DNA of 64,000 bases from Podospora pseudocomata (GCF_035222375.1 NC_085888.1:3348001-3412000), one strand, 5' to 3'. Positions 1-11,098 are shown, counted from the stretch's first letter. The notes: a model not told the origin generated them from the letters alone. Made by a program: numbers and translations.

Positions 1-781
1 ACCCAAGTATCGGCGGCCCAATCGACCAGAGAAGAGCTGTGATGCTGCAGCGCACTACCTACGTGCAGCGTGGCATCTCACCAGATGGGCAACCCGGACG
101 CAACTCATTGGAGTTTACCATCTTCCACCCCCACCGGCCACCTCACGCTTTTCCTTTCTTTCTCATCGAGATGCAAGCTTTTCACACCGGTGCGGGACTG
201 ATGTGACTCTCTCGACGCACCTGGTCATTTATTACCGCAACAGGTCAAGAAACATCGTCAATCATCTTCAAGTTTTGGTGTGAGGATATGTCTTATCTCA
301 CACACTGCCGATGGCACAGACCTCATCCAGGCACGCAAGATGGCTTTGTCTAACCATGCCATGGCCCTGACTGGAGCTTGGCTGCTAGTCCTCAGTCTTG
401 CCCACACACCCACAAAGCCCAACCCTCCAATGACAGACCCGGAGCTCCTTGAGCCCAACCAACAGAGATCTCACGATGGCTCTCGACTGACCCTGGGCTC
501 CATGACTCGGTTGTCTCAATTTCTGGCAGTTTTGGAATACCCTTTCTTCTCTCGGGCCAAAGGCAGAGGAGAAAGTCGGAAGCAATGACCTGCCTGATCT
601 TTCAGATGTTTATAAAAATGCACACAGAGCCCATCTCGACAAGTGCACATTTTGCTGTTCTTGTGTAACAAACACCAAACACTTGTTCCCACCACACGAT
701 CACCTACCACCTGCTTTCTCACGTCAGATCCCAAATCCCAAGCCAACCATTCACCAGCTACCAACAACTCCTTGGCTCATC
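1..781. other. 5' flank, no supported gene
   Basis: Open frames here are short, overlap on both strands and show no family motif or coherent splice signals. The right part is the probable promoter and leader of the small gene starting at 782. Confidence 0.5.
611..617 (+). promoter_or_regulatory. TATA-like box upstream of the small CxxC gene
   Basis: TATAAAA lies about 165 bases before the ATG at 782 and is followed by a pyrimidine- and CA-rich leader. The spacing fits a fungal promoter with a leader of roughly 100 bases. Inferred from sequence alone. Confidence 0.35.
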
Positions 782-1064
782 ATGTTGCCCCTCCAGTCCT
801 CGCCTCTTCTCTCTGACCAAGACTTTGTGTTTGGTCCTGGCCCCCTCAGCTCCCAAGGGGAAGGCATCAGAACTCTACCGGTAAGTCTGGCAACGAAGGA
901 ACAACCGACATCTAAAACTAACACGACATCAGATTCCAGGAGTTCTTTGTCCAACATGCGCCGCCAACGGCAGCGAGGTCTGGGTCATCCCGGGGCGGCA
1001 GTGCGGCTACTGCCGCACCCCTGCCCCTGATGAAGATTCCTGCGATGGTGACCACGACCATTGA
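782..1064 (+). CDS. Small two-exon protein with paired CxxC motifs (76 aa)
   Basis: Two exons, 782-880 and 933-1064, give a 76-residue protein. The 52-bp intron has a GTAAGT donor, a CTAAC-type branch site and a CAG acceptor, and the frame is kept across it. The first half is Ser/Pro/Gly-rich. The second half holds CPTC (about residues 39-42) and CGYC (about 57-60), separated by a stretch containing VWVIPGR. That arrangement looks like a zinc ribbon or a small metal-binding domain. A further Cys and an acidic, His-rich tail follow. No signal peptide is evident, so it is probably intracellular. I do not recognise a named function. The paired CxxC spacing and the good splice sites support a real gene, but nothing shows that it is expressed. 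Confidence 0.6.
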
Positions 1065-2590
1065 TTAGCTCTCGAAACCTACGACAATATCGATACCCTT
1101 ATTTCAACATGGCGAAGAGGAGTTGGCGGTTCTTTATGCGTTTTCAGTTGGGGGGTTTACACACTCGTTGGCCTCGTCATGTTTTCACCTATTTCAATGA
1201 CCATCGAATTTTCTCGTTCACTTTGGTTTATGTTCGGCTCGGATGCTCTTTACTGCAGGGCAACGTGGGGCTTTGTGAGGTGTCATACTCGACCGCCGTC
1301 TTCACCTTCCTTGTAGGCGAGCATCTCCTCGGTGGTACCCCAATAGACTGCAAAGTGCGGTTTTGTCTTGAGCACGAGTGCTGCCAACCGTCGTTCCTGT
1401 TTCTGTAGCTCGGAGCTGCCGGTTGGTCCGGAACAGGGCCCCGCAGACATGCATGCCACCGCATCTCTGCGGCACTAGCATATCATCAATATCACGGGCT
1501 TCGTCCAAGTATTCCAAGTGCAGGGGGACTCGCTGCGGTGCTGCTGCTATTATTACCTAACCTTCGGTGAACTACCTGTATGCTGTGAGACCACCATGTT
1601 ATTCCTCTCACTTGTGAGCCAAATCCGACCAACACCACACCTTCGCAGACCTAGCTATCAGCATTCTACCCAGTAGGTACTCATACTTGATAGACAAATA
1701 TGATAGACAAATCACAAGTTTCCTATAACGATGTATCACAAAACCAACAGCTTTTCATCTTGGCAAAACGCTACAATACGTCAGAATGAGAGCACTTGGC
1801 CCAACAACACCATGAAACCGGGCTGAACGCCATAAGCTCCGATTTGATGTACCAAACAATCGAACGTTTTCTCTGGCTTCTCTCTCTCCGGTCTCTGTCA
1901 CAAGTAGCGGTCAGCATACCAGATTGCTTACCTCATGACGGCTGGGATGACACTGCAACAAATCGACGGCCGCATTGTCCCCTGCATCGTAGCATTGGTG
2001 CTGCCGGCCGCGAGAACGTGGCGGGGATGATCGGAAGCTGAGCTCCGGCGCCGAGCCGCTCTTGATGCAGGGCTCATGTACCATGACCTCTGGGACGGAT
2101 CGGATTGTCTGGCTTTTACCTATACCACCAAAGTTCACACAAGCTAGGTTCCTTTCTGGAAACTCTTTCGACTTCCGCAAGATCTTTATACTGTCCTACC
2201 TAAGCACTTGACCACCCATCTCCTTCAAACACTCTCGCATACCATATATTAGCTTACTACCTCAGAGTAAAATACCTAGGTACAGTGTTGTTGTTTGCTG
2301 GAAACCTACTCACCAGCCCACAACTGCCCGCATGCTGCAAGTCAGCAGCATGCTTCCAAGCACGCGAGTTTTTACCAGTTGAATGTGAGCCGGATACAGC
2401 AACAAACGGAATCTGAATTCTGACAAGAATAAAGTAGGTATCATGATGTCTCCAACCTGCCGTTCAAATGTCCCCCAAAACGCCCGAATATGCCTGTGGA
2501 GATCAAGCCTGATATGACAGCCCCAATGAAAAGTATTAGCCAAGTTTGTCCACCACAACCGTAAGATCAGCATGCAAAGCCAACCCCTTC
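1065..2590. other. Intergenic, nothing recognised
   Basis: About 1.5 kb with only short overlapping frames. I see no gene, tRNA, repeat or transposon end. It probably holds the 3' flanks of the two neighbouring genes, which point toward each other. Confidence 0.5.
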
Positions 2591-4126
2591 TCAGTTCGGT
2601 GTGACCACAACCACCTCAACCCCCTTCTTCCCCCCTTCCTCAACCACCGCCGTCTCCCCGCTCAGCCCTGAAGACAACGAATTCCTCTCCGACCTCTCCC
2701 CATCACCAGCCAAACATCCTTCCACCATAGCCCCAAACACCGGTCCCCACCCCCACTCCCCATCCAACCTCTCCAGCCGTTCCCTCACCCCCCTGCCGAC
2801 CCCCCTCCCCCCCTCCCTCAAACCCGCCTGCCTAAGCAACGCCCCAACAACAGCTACATGCCCCCTCCTCCCATGCCCGTTCTCCAAGTGTTTCAACACC
2901 TTCCCCAGCACATCCCCCACCACCTCCACCTTCTCCTCCTCCTTCATATACCGCATCAGCAACTCCATCAAGCCAACATCATACCCGTACTCGGCCGCCC
3001 AATGAAGCGGCGTCTTGCCTTGCCGATCCCTCGCCAGCGGATCAGCGCCATACTCGAGCAACACAGTCGCGCAGGCGGTGTCAGTGTGGGCAGCCCAGTG
3101 TAGCGGGCTGACTGACGGACCGTTCTTACCCGTCGACAAAGGGTTGGGATTTGCGTTGCCGTAGCCCAGCAGAAATGACAGGGCAGTTGTGTTGGAGCAC
3201 AATGTGGCGATGTGAAGAGCTGTCTGCCTGGTTGTTTTCCCGGTGGATGTCCCCCCTAGGGGTGATGGGATGGGTAGGTCAGCGGCTGCTCCCTTGTCGA
3301 GGAGGAGCTTGAGGATGGCCTCGGTTTGCTCAGGTGATAGGGAGTTGAGAGAGCAAGCTACGCTTAGCGGGGTGGAGGGATCTGACGGCCCGGTGGAGGG
3401 AAGGTTAGGGTTGGCGCCGCTTTCGAGGAGGACCTTAACAAAGGCTAGGTGGGCTTTTGGCCGGGTCTTTGCTAATGGGGAGCGGAGGGCGCAGATCAGG
3501 GGGGTGAAGCCGAGGTGGTTGGGGCTGTTGATGGGGATTTTGTGGCCGTGGAGGTAGGTGAACACCCTGGGAGCGTCGAGCTCGGAGCAGCCGTTGCAGA
3601 GGTCGGCGAGGTGTTGGACGGAGATGATGTTGGGATGGTGGGCCTGTTTCCCACCGAGGTTGGATGGAGTTAGAGAGGAGAGGAGGCGGGTGAGAAGAAT
3701 GGATGACCGGGAACGCTTGTGGGATGGCTTCTTGGCCTTGGTTGAGACCGTGGAGATGGATACCTCTGCTTCAAGCTTGAGACGAGCCCGATACGTGGTC
3801 GAGAGTGTGGTGATGGTGTTGGCGAGGGCCTCATCCTGACGCTCGCGCTCGACCTCGTCTTGGGCGCAACGGCAACGGGGGGTGTGCACCCATATTGATG
3901 GGGTCGCAAGTTTGTTGCTCCGACTTGGTTTGATGATCTCACGACAGTTATATTGACGAGGAACTCTGGTCTTTGGTTGCCATCCCATTCTCACAAATGG
4001 TTCTGGGATGGGCTTGGAGGTGTGGTAGTGGAGCCCCGTGGGGGACTGGGTCCTTGGTGAAGACCAAGGGGACTCGTCCCATGGCTGCTGTTGTTGCCTG
4101 ACGGTGAGTGCTGATGGTTCTGGCAT
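2591..4126 (-). CDS. Ankyrin-repeat protein (511 aa)
   Basis: Uninterrupted frame of 511 residues from the ATG at 4126. An ATG seven codons upstream (4147) is in frame, but the inner one begins the natural-looking N-terminus. The first 190 residues are polar, basic and Ser/Thr-rich, with a QQQQ tract and a Lys/Arg/Ser patch near 132-141, and look disordered. Ankyrin repeats cover about residues 203-390. Recognisable units are GFTPL...LLESGANPN, STPLSVA...LLLDKGA, QTALHIA...LLGYG, SPLHWAA...LLEYGADP and KTPLHWAA. The tail is Gly/Arg/Glu-rich. Ankyrin repeats are protein-binding scaffolds, so the partner and pathway cannot be told from sequence. No catalytic, F-box, NACHT or HET domain is seen. 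Confidence 0.8.
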   Translation of the reverse strand: MPEPSALTVRQQQQPWDESPWSSPRTQSPTGLHYHTSKPIPEPFVRMGWQPKTRVPRQYNCREIIKPSRSNKLATPSIWVHTPRCRCAQDEVERERQDEALANTITTLSTTYRARLKLEAEVSISTVSTKAKKPSHKRSRSSILLTRLLSSLTPSNLGGKQAHHPNIISVQHLADLCNGCSELDAPRVFTYLHGHKIPINSPNHLGFTPLICALRSPLAKTRPKAHLAFVKVLLESGANPNLPSTGPSDPSTPLSVACSLNSLSPEQTEAILKLLLDKGAAADLPIPSPLGGTSTGKTTRQTALHIATLCSNTTALSFLLGYGNANPNPLSTGKNGPSVSPLHWAAHTDTACATVLLEYGADPLARDRQGKTPLHWAAEYGYDVGLMELLMRYMKEEEKVEVVGDVLGKVLKHLENGHGRRGHVAVVGALLRQAGLREGGRGVGRGVRERLERLDGEWGWGPVFGAMVEGCLAGDGERSERNSLSSGLSGETAVVEEGGKKGVEVVVVTPN

Positions 4127-5176
4127 GGTGTTGTTCTGGTACCTCATCTGGCCTGTCCTTTCCGAACAGACACTGCCCTGGAAGAGGAGGGCAATCTCTC
4201 AGGTATATACCCCTCGATCAGCATCGTGCATCCCTTCTTTCTTGCCGGAGTATTAAATTCCGCCATTGTTCGACATGTCCAAAGCCACACAGTACCCGCC
4301 AATAATTAGACTTGGCGCACAGCTACCAAAGTGCTGGGACACGTCGTTCGGCGGTTGGTTTTTGGGCACCGATCACGCTCGCCGAGCCACTAACATGGCT
4401 CAGCCCTACCCTGCTGTAGCACTCTCTCAGGCCCCAGCTGAGAGGCAGCCAGCCCTCCACTCCCCAAAAGAGGAAATGGCTGCGAAACCTGGCCGCCACA
4501 TGTCGTTTTTGCACACCTGAGAACTTTTGAGAAGACAATAATTGCCCTTCTATTCCAGTGACAACTCATCTTACACCAAACTCAGCCTGAGCCAGCCCTT
4601 CTTTGAATGGCAATGTTGAACTGGCCGCAGTTGATGATTTTCCTTCAGGGTTCCCTTCATGCCTGCTAGCGCCCTGGGTAAGGGTTAAACTAACCACTTC
4701 CCACCCCCTCCATTTCCTCCCGTCTCTCTGCCTCCCGCCCATGCCCAGCAACACAAGGGAAAAAAAACTTTACCTTGATCGCTACCGCACGGTCCCATAG
4801 TCCCTTGCCTCTCTATGTCTCAACAGACACGCAAACTCTTTTCTTCTCCTTGCCAGCCCCGCGAGGCCATACCGCCCTTCTCCGAAACCCTTTGCGTGAC
4901 GGAAATTGTGGTCGGGGTGACGCGGGACATCCGATGACGCACGCACTCCCGCAACAGCAACAGTGATCAAAGTCAGTTGAGCTGAGAGCAAGTTGGACGA
5001 AAAAAGAGATGTTGTGGTAAAGTCTCGGACCGGGCTGTCAGTGATCAACGACTTTTTCTTCTGCTTTTCGGTGAAACATTACTTATCGTTACCGCACACC
5101 GACTGGCACCGACGGCACGCACCACACCGCTGCAGGCAAAAAGTCACTGTGCACCAAAAGTGATGCAAAAGTTGTA
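4127..5176. other. Intergenic, nothing recognised
   Basis: The left part is the promoter side of the ankyrin gene. Only short chance frames are seen between it and the tRNA gene. Confidence 0.5.
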
Positions 5177-5258
5177 CTCTCCCGCCGGGAATTGAACCCG
5201 GGTCTCGAGCGTTGTTAGTAATGACAAGCTCACATACTGACCACTATACTACGGAAGA
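5177..5258 (-). tRNA. tRNA-Asp (GTC) with a 10-nt intron
   Basis: Read on the minus strand, the 82 bases fold as a tRNA. The acceptor stem TCTTCCG pairs with CGGGAGA with one T-G wobble, and the discriminator base is G, as is usual for Asp. The D arm resembles fungal tRNA-Asp. The anticodon loop TTGTCA carries GTC, and the T arm holds GGTTCAATTCC. The anticodon loop is 10 bases too long. Taking out plus-strand 5212-5221, directly after position 37 where nuclear tRNA introns lie, restores a 7-base loop, a closed stem (GAGC/GCTC) and a mature length of 72. It decodes GAC and GAU. Internal A and B boxes are the expected RNA polymerase III promoter. Confidence 0.93.
5212..5221 (-). other. Intron within the tRNA-Asp gene
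   Basis: Ten bases between anticodon-loop positions 37 and 38. Removal by tRNA splicing endonuclease is needed for a normal 7-base loop. Confidence 0.8.
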
Positions 5259-5597
5259 TTTTGCAGGTGTGGACACCTGTCGTAGGCTGTGGATTGGTTA
5301 GGAGCAGCTGCGGCAAAACTCCTCATATGGGTGGCTTGAATGGGAAACGCAGCGGAGTTTATGATATCTTCACTGTTTCCTTGTCAACGGCCTCTTGGCC
5401 CAGCAAGTGGAGTCCTCACCGTCGAAAAGGAGAATGTCAACACCCGCCCCTGAATCACCCACCGCCTGGGGAAAACAGCATATGACGAACTGACGCTCCT
5501 CAATGACGACGCGCCCCATCACAAACACCTCTACAAACATCCACCGAGACAAGCCTCCAGCTGTTAACCCGAACACCCGAACCCAAAACCCGCAGGC
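5259..5597. other. Intergenic, nothing recognised
   Basis: Upstream flank of the tRNA gene and 3' flank of the Nudix gene. No other feature is seen. Confidence 0.5.
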
Positions 5598-6128
5598 TCA
5601 ACTCCCGCCCAACTCCCTCACCCTCCCAAATCCCTCCAGTATCCCCCTCGCCAACTCCCCATAAGCAAACTCAATCCCCCCCTCCCTCACCTCCTCCTCA
5701 GTCGCCCACCTCCAATCCCTATGCTCCCTCTCCTCCAGCCTCACCACCGGCAGCCCTTCTTCCCCCCCGACGATCCTCACCAGAAACACCACCTTCCTCC
5801 ACCACAACCCCGTCTTTGGCTCCTCCCACTCCGTGAAACCACCCCCCACAGTCCCCAGGATGTCCTTTTCGAGATCAACATCAAGCCCGGTCTCTTCTTT
5901 TACTTCCCTCGCCGCAGCTGACAGGATCGACGCGTCAAAGTCTTCTACCCCGCCTCCGGGCGTCTCCCATTTGAGGGGGAAGCCATCTTTCAGTGCGCGC
6001 TGGATGATGAGTGTACGGGCGACGTTTGTGGGAGAGGTGTGGATGATGACTGCCGAGACGACGAGGCCGCCGGTGATGGAGGGGTGTTTGGGAAGGTAGG
6101 TTGAAAGGGGCTGGTGGTATTCTTCCAT
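5598..6128 (-). CDS. Nudix hydrolase (176 aa)
   Basis: Single-exon frame of 176 residues. A Nudix fold is indicated by ETPGGGVEDFD (about 55-65) followed by AAREVKEETGLDVD (about 72-85). The helix part REVKEETGL matches the REUXEEXGU half of the Nudix box. The Glu expected eight residues before the REU arginine is Ala, with an Asp just before it, so the box is slightly atypical. Nudix enzymes cleave nucleoside diphosphates linked to another group, using a metal held by the box glutamates. The substrate cannot be told here. No targeting signal is seen, so it is probably cytosolic. The downstream VFLVRIVGGEEGLP strand fits the domain. Confidence 0.85.
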   Translation of the reverse strand: MEEYHQPLSTYLPKHPSITGGLVVSAVIIHTSPTNVARTLIIQRALKDGFPLKWETPGGGVEDFDASILSAAAREVKEETGLDVDLEKDILGTVGGGFTEWEEPKTGLWWRKVVFLVRIVGGEEGLPVVRLEEREHRDWRWATEEEVREGGIEFAYGELARGILEGFGRVRELGGS

Positions 6129-6582
6129 GGTGTTGCAGGTGTTGGTGGGTTGGGTTTCGAGCTATAAATTGCTAGCTGAGTTGACTTCACGTGTCGCTGA
6201 TGGGTGCTTGACTTCTATGGCAAAATCTCGTATTATTTGTCCCCTCCTTTTGAGGCTCTTTGAGACCAAACCGATGAAAATGCCGCGTCATCAAAAGTGA
6301 CGAAAGGTTGTACGTATTGAGGTTAGGCAGACATCGTGGGGATGGGTAAACTGACAAGCCACCTTCATCGCTGCCTGGAGATGCCAAATAAGCGCGGAGG
6401 ATTACAGCACCCAACACGACGCAAGCTGGTCCAAAATTGGAAAAATAGTCATATTGACAAGCTCTGTGAGTAAATCTTCAGTCTTTAGATCTTTGCATCC
6501 TTCGTCGTCAGAAAGCATCCACAAATGAACAGCCAGTCTCGCAACTCCTTCCCCTCCACAAACCACCCATCCAAGGTTTACC
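6129..6582. other. Intergenic, nothing recognised
   Basis: Promoter side of the Nudix gene and 3' flank of the DUF1996 gene. No further gene is supported. Confidence 0.5.
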
Positions 6583-7848
6583 TTACTTGTAAGTGACGGG
6601 CATGCCGCCGGGAAGCTCCGAAAGCCCTAAGAAAAGACACGTCAGTACCCATGCTATTGACCCCTAGCAAGGTTAAACTTACAGCCCTCGGTCTCTTCCG
6701 CAATCGTCTGCTGCTTCAAGCAAGCAACGGCTTGCTCGGCACTCTGAGTCTTGAGCTGACTGCACCTATCGCCGCTGCACCTGGCATCAAGCGCACGTTG
6801 CAAGGAATCGCCCTTCCAGCCAAAGACGTAGTCACCGTGCTGGCCATAACCGGTACTGGAGTTTTTATTAGCTGGATGTGTGACACAGGAGACAGGAAAG
6901 GGGATGCCTACCCGTCACCCATCGAGTACACAAGAGGTTGCCCCTTCTCAGGCCAGATGCTCTTATCGTTGAATGGTCTGGTATCCCACATAACCTCGTA
7001 CATCAACTGTGGTAAGCGGACAGGATGGCTAGCGGGGCATGGTCCGGTCGACTCGAAGGAACCCGTCTGGGGATAAGAGACGTGGGACTTGTGGTCCGGG
7101 CTGTCAACATTCTTGCCATCCCAGCAGCTATTTCCGCCTGTTAGCAAAGCTGCTCCCATAAAGAGATGTAACTAAGACCATCACTCACGTGGGGAATGTG
7201 ATGGTAGTCCTGATACCGCCAGGGCAAATCTTGTTGGGGAAGGAGGCGGTGTCTTCGCCCGTGCAGGGCGCGCCACCGAAGGGGTTCTGCTCAATGTTGT
7301 GTTCGCAGCGGTGGCAGATCTGCTTTTGCATGCCGCGCTGGTTGCGGAGGCTGGGGTCACCGACAAGCATGCGGAAGCCCTGGCATGAACATTAGCACCG
7401 ATCCACATATCAAGCAACCAAATAAAACACCTACTGGCTTGAAGGCTGTGACCTTCGTCTTGCCATCGTACGGTGGGATGTAGTAGACTGTCACGCCACC
7501 CTTGCCCCTGAGCCCCAGGTTGACCATCTGGGGCACACGCTTGAAGCTACCGTTCTTGGCCTTGAAGTATACGTTGGCCGTCCAGTAGTTGGAAAAGTCC
7601 TCCGAGAAGGAGCAGGTCGTGCATGTTGACTGCGTGGAGGGATCGTACTCTCCTGGAGGCATGCTGGCGTTGAACGAGTTACCCCCCACGATCTGGTGCA
7701 GATGAGGAGACTGCAACGCGCCAGGATTGACGAGAGGATCGAGACGCTCAATGACCAGTTGACTGCACTGGAAGCGCATCATGGCGGCCTGGCCGGAGAC
7801 ATGGCGCACCCAAAGGGCAGCCGCCGTAGCGAGAAGGGAGGACTTCAT
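6583..7848 (-). CDS. Secreted DUF1996 domain protein (345 aa)
   Basis: Five exons: 7848-7435, 7379-7189, 7127-6912, 6855-6683 and 6626-6583. Introns are 55-61 bp and reading phase is kept throughout. The first 20 or so residues form a signal peptide, so the protein enters the secretory pathway. DUF1996 hallmarks run through the rest: [18 protein letters not shown] near the N-terminus, then [62 protein letters not shown] and LQRALDARC. It ends in [11 protein letters not shown]. Several paired Cys suggest disulfides. DUF1996 proteins are common secreted or wall-associated proteins of filamentous fungi with no established activity. No WSC domain or GPI tail is visible. Each splice junction is fixed by restoring a conserved family block. 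Confidence 0.92.
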
Positions 7849-8802
7849 CCTTGTTCGAGATGGCGGTACTCGTCTCTGGCTGGAAAGAAAAGGCAGAACT
7901 TTGCAGACGTAAACCGAGGAGGGGAGTTATGTGCCAAGTTGGCCGCGGCTGGCTGTTGACTTATATCTCATTTCGCCCACTCCCATCTATTCACATACCG
8001 TTGCCGAACTCCGTGAGAGATAGACTGAAGTACCGCCCCGGACCAAACTGCCGTATATTGGAGCCAATCTTGACTGGATAAATCCCGGGTGGGTAAACTG
8101 CCTTTGTTGTCAATCTGCCGCGTCTCGCCGACTTTGCTGGCCGTGCCGCACCTATGGGAGAAGCAGGATGAGGAGCAATATAAACCCAAATGAACATTTG
8201 CGCGGACCCCACTTTCTACTTCATCTTTTTGACAGGACCATATCCAGCCGATTGGTGCCTGTCAATGATCGTTCACTCTTTTCAGACAGCTTGGTGGCAT
8301 TGCCACATGGACCTGAGTCCCTGTCTGGTATTTCCAACCCCTGAAGGCGAATTCACAGGACCTGGTACTCCCACTCTCGGCAAGCCTCCCGGATGCTGGT
8401 GGCGTCTGTTGGTTCACGGTAGTTGGCGTGTCATCGCACAAGCAAAGAGCTTATCTCAACCTCAAGTTACAGCAGATGACACCGATTTGCTATTAATAAG
8501 TCGAGCATGGATATCTCGGCAGTCTTGTCATCCCGTGTGAATGCTGCCTCGTTCTGGGCGGGTTCGGATCGTGGGTTCGCTTCTGCATCTTGTATGCAGT
8601 TGTGTCTGAGAGGGGAAAGATCATCGGATTTTCAAAGTCTGCGCTATCGCCGGGCTTGTGGCGTCATACTAGCTTTCTAGGATGTCCCTATAAGTGGCCG
8701 AGGTATCGTCCTCGCTGAGCAAAGCAGAATGGGCTCTTGGTCTGCAGCGAGTCTGTTAATAAACGCTCATCGGCGAGTTCTTCTGATGCCTAGCTGGTGA
8801 GC
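7849..8802. other. Intergenic, nothing recognised
   Basis: Promoter side of the DUF1996 gene and 3' flank of the transporter gene. If the transporter has one more intron (see its entry), its coding end would reach to about 8.7 kb. Confidence 0.45.
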
Positions 8803-10782
8803 TTACCTCTTGAGTTTCCTTTCCGCAATCCGCAAAGCAATACACATGACAATGACCAATAACCAAAAGGCGATCGAGAGCTGCCAGGCATATGCATCTA
8901 CGCCATTGCTGTTAGCACTGGGCTTGAGGTACCTAAGTCGGGGATCAACCATACAATACGGCGCCTGCGAAGCCGGCCAGATGAGAACCTGGGACCATGA
9001 CAGCACAGCATAAACACCGGCAATCGAATACCCAATAATCAGTGTGCGAGCTTCGGAGTCCTGAGGAAGCCTGTTTGCTAGTCAGCACGTGACCCAGTCT
9101 CTTCCCAATTAGACAACACCAACAGCTCAGACAGCCAGGACATGACCAACGGTGCAGTTCCTAGACTTAGATAGGTCATTAGGTAACTAGCATAGGCTGA
9201 TGATAATGGTGTTGTATCCGGATGTGAGGTCCACACACTCATAATCGTGCAAGGGATTAGTCCGATGATAGCTTGGGCGACGACAAGAGTCCATCTTGTT
9301 TGAAATACATCGGACAGGATTGCCCATACCCAGACTGATTAAAGTCAGCACGACGACGACAGCTCCGCACACAAGAATCGAGAGACTCACCGCACACGAT
9401 GTTGATAGCTCCTCCGGCGATGGGAATTGCATTTACCTCCTCTGTGGTCCATGTCGGTGTCCCGTCAGGGTTTTTCAAGCTCTTGAGAAACAGGTTGAAG
9501 TAGTTGTATCCGTACGGAGCCAAAACAGTGGCGATGTAGAGGGCAGGAATGAAGTAGGCAATCCACATAGAGAAGGTCCGTTTGGCACTGTCCCAGGTGA
9601 TGCGCTTGGTGTCAGACCGGCCATACCGATCGAGGCGCTCAGTGGCCATGGCAGCATGGTCAGCGCTGAGCCAGAATGCTCCGGGGTTTGGCAGCTTTGG
9701 GTAGTCAGGGATCATGAAGAAGCCGGCGAGACCAATGGCTAAAGTCATGATGCCGTTGATAATAAACAGCCAGCTGTTGTTGGTTAGTACGCGACATCTG
9801 TGAGAAAAGAGTCGGACATACCGCCATCCCCGAAGGCCCCAGGTCCCCTCTAGTGTCTCAAGAATTGCTACCTGGAGGGCTCCAGACATCATCGATCCAA
9901 GGGCTTGGCATGAGTGGTAGAACCCCATGCGTTTGGCAAGCTCCATCGGTGTGTACCAGTACACTGCAGACGTGTTAGTAAAGCGCCCCATGGGGTAAGA
10001 CTGAGTGCTCACGCACTGAAGAGGGTCATCATCCCCGGCCACGCACTGCTCTCAAAGAGACCAAGCAAGACTCTCAGTGCATAAACTTGACGGGCATTTT
10101 GAGTGAAGGCGATGAAGGCGGTGACAAAGCCCCAGCCAATTTCCAGTCCCGGCAACCAGTAACTTGGACGTACGTAGGTAATGATGACTTGGGATGGGAT
10201 AAGCATGAGGCAATATGAGATGCTGAAGAAGGTGGTGAAGCTGTGGGCGGCCAGGACATTAGTTTTCCATCTTCCTGGACCGGAGATGGTGGGGCATGAC
10301 GTACTAGTTGAGTTCATCACCATACAGCTCGAGATCTTCCTTCATGCCGGAGACATATGCCGAGCTGATGTTTGTTTGGTCAAGATATCTGTGTGATTGT
10401 CAACTTGAATCCTTGCATTGGTCATATTTCGGTTACCCCATTGCTCACTTTATTACTTGACGAAAAGCCAGTCAGAACGATGCGGTATAGCTCTCATGGC
10501 ATGGCACTCACCCTGAGATATGCACCCAAATGTCATCAAAAAGATATCCAGCCGCCGAACCAAGTCTTGCTCCAGTGGGGAGCTCTTGACGCTGGTCGTC
10601 GGTGGCGGCCAAAAAGCGACCCTCTGTGTAGCTTTCCCCAGCCATGACAGTGGCCCATTGCCGCCGACAGTCTCGCTGCTCTCGTTCAAGGAGAGAGTGT
10701 CGTTGTGGTCACTGTCGTGGTCAGGGTCTTGGCGCGCATCGCGAGCTGATAAGGCGCGATAGCGCGCGGCTGATGATGACAT
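8803..10782 (-). CDS. MFS allantoate-permease-type (ACS family) transporter (510 aa)
   Basis: Nine exons: 10782-10512, 10455-10449, 10388-10305, 10240-10017, 9963-9822, 9773-9391, 9334-9124, 9070-8955 and 8897-8803. The product has about 12 membrane segments and the Dal5-like hallmarks [73 protein letters not shown] and LIWPASQAP. These permeases import small organic anions such as allantoate, nicotinate or vitamins, and the substrate is not predictable. Exon 2 is only 7 bases and supplies the VIK before YLDQ. The 57-bp intron 8898-8954 is a multiple of three and free of stops, so it can be missed. The exon 7 donor (GTTGGT) is weak. A GTAAGC donor overlaps the stop codon, so a further exon adding about 20 residues is possible. 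Confidence 0.88.
10449..10455 (-). other. 7-nt micro-exon of the MFS gene
   Basis: TAATAAA lies between a CAAG acceptor and a GTGAGC donor. Exon 1 ends in phase 1 and exon 3 needs phase 2. Seven bases correct this and give V-I-K before YLDQTN, as I recall for this family. The flanking introns are 56 bp (10456-10511) and 60 bp (10389-10448). Confidence 0.72.
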
Positions 10783-11098
10783 GTTCGGCAATCCAAAACA
10801 ATAAGAGATACTCACTGAACAAGTATCATCTCATAAGCGAAGTGAAACCACAGCTTTACTCCTTCCAACACAGAGTTAGTTGTTGAAACGACAGATTCGC
10901 GTTGTTTGATGGAATGAATGTCTTGAACTTATCGCTAGTCAGATGACAGATGATAGCGCCCCACCACCGCCAGCTGCGAGCGGCTATCCGCGGCTGGCAG
11001 CGCACGCCAAAATCCCCTGAACGAATCCCTAACCGATTCACTTCCTCCATTTTTATCTAACTTACCATCGGCACGACTAGGTAGATAATCCCCCCGTC
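10783..11098. other. Intergenic, nothing recognised
   Basis: Short spacer holding the promoter of the transporter gene and the 3' flank of the FAD oxidoreductase gene. Confidence 0.5.
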
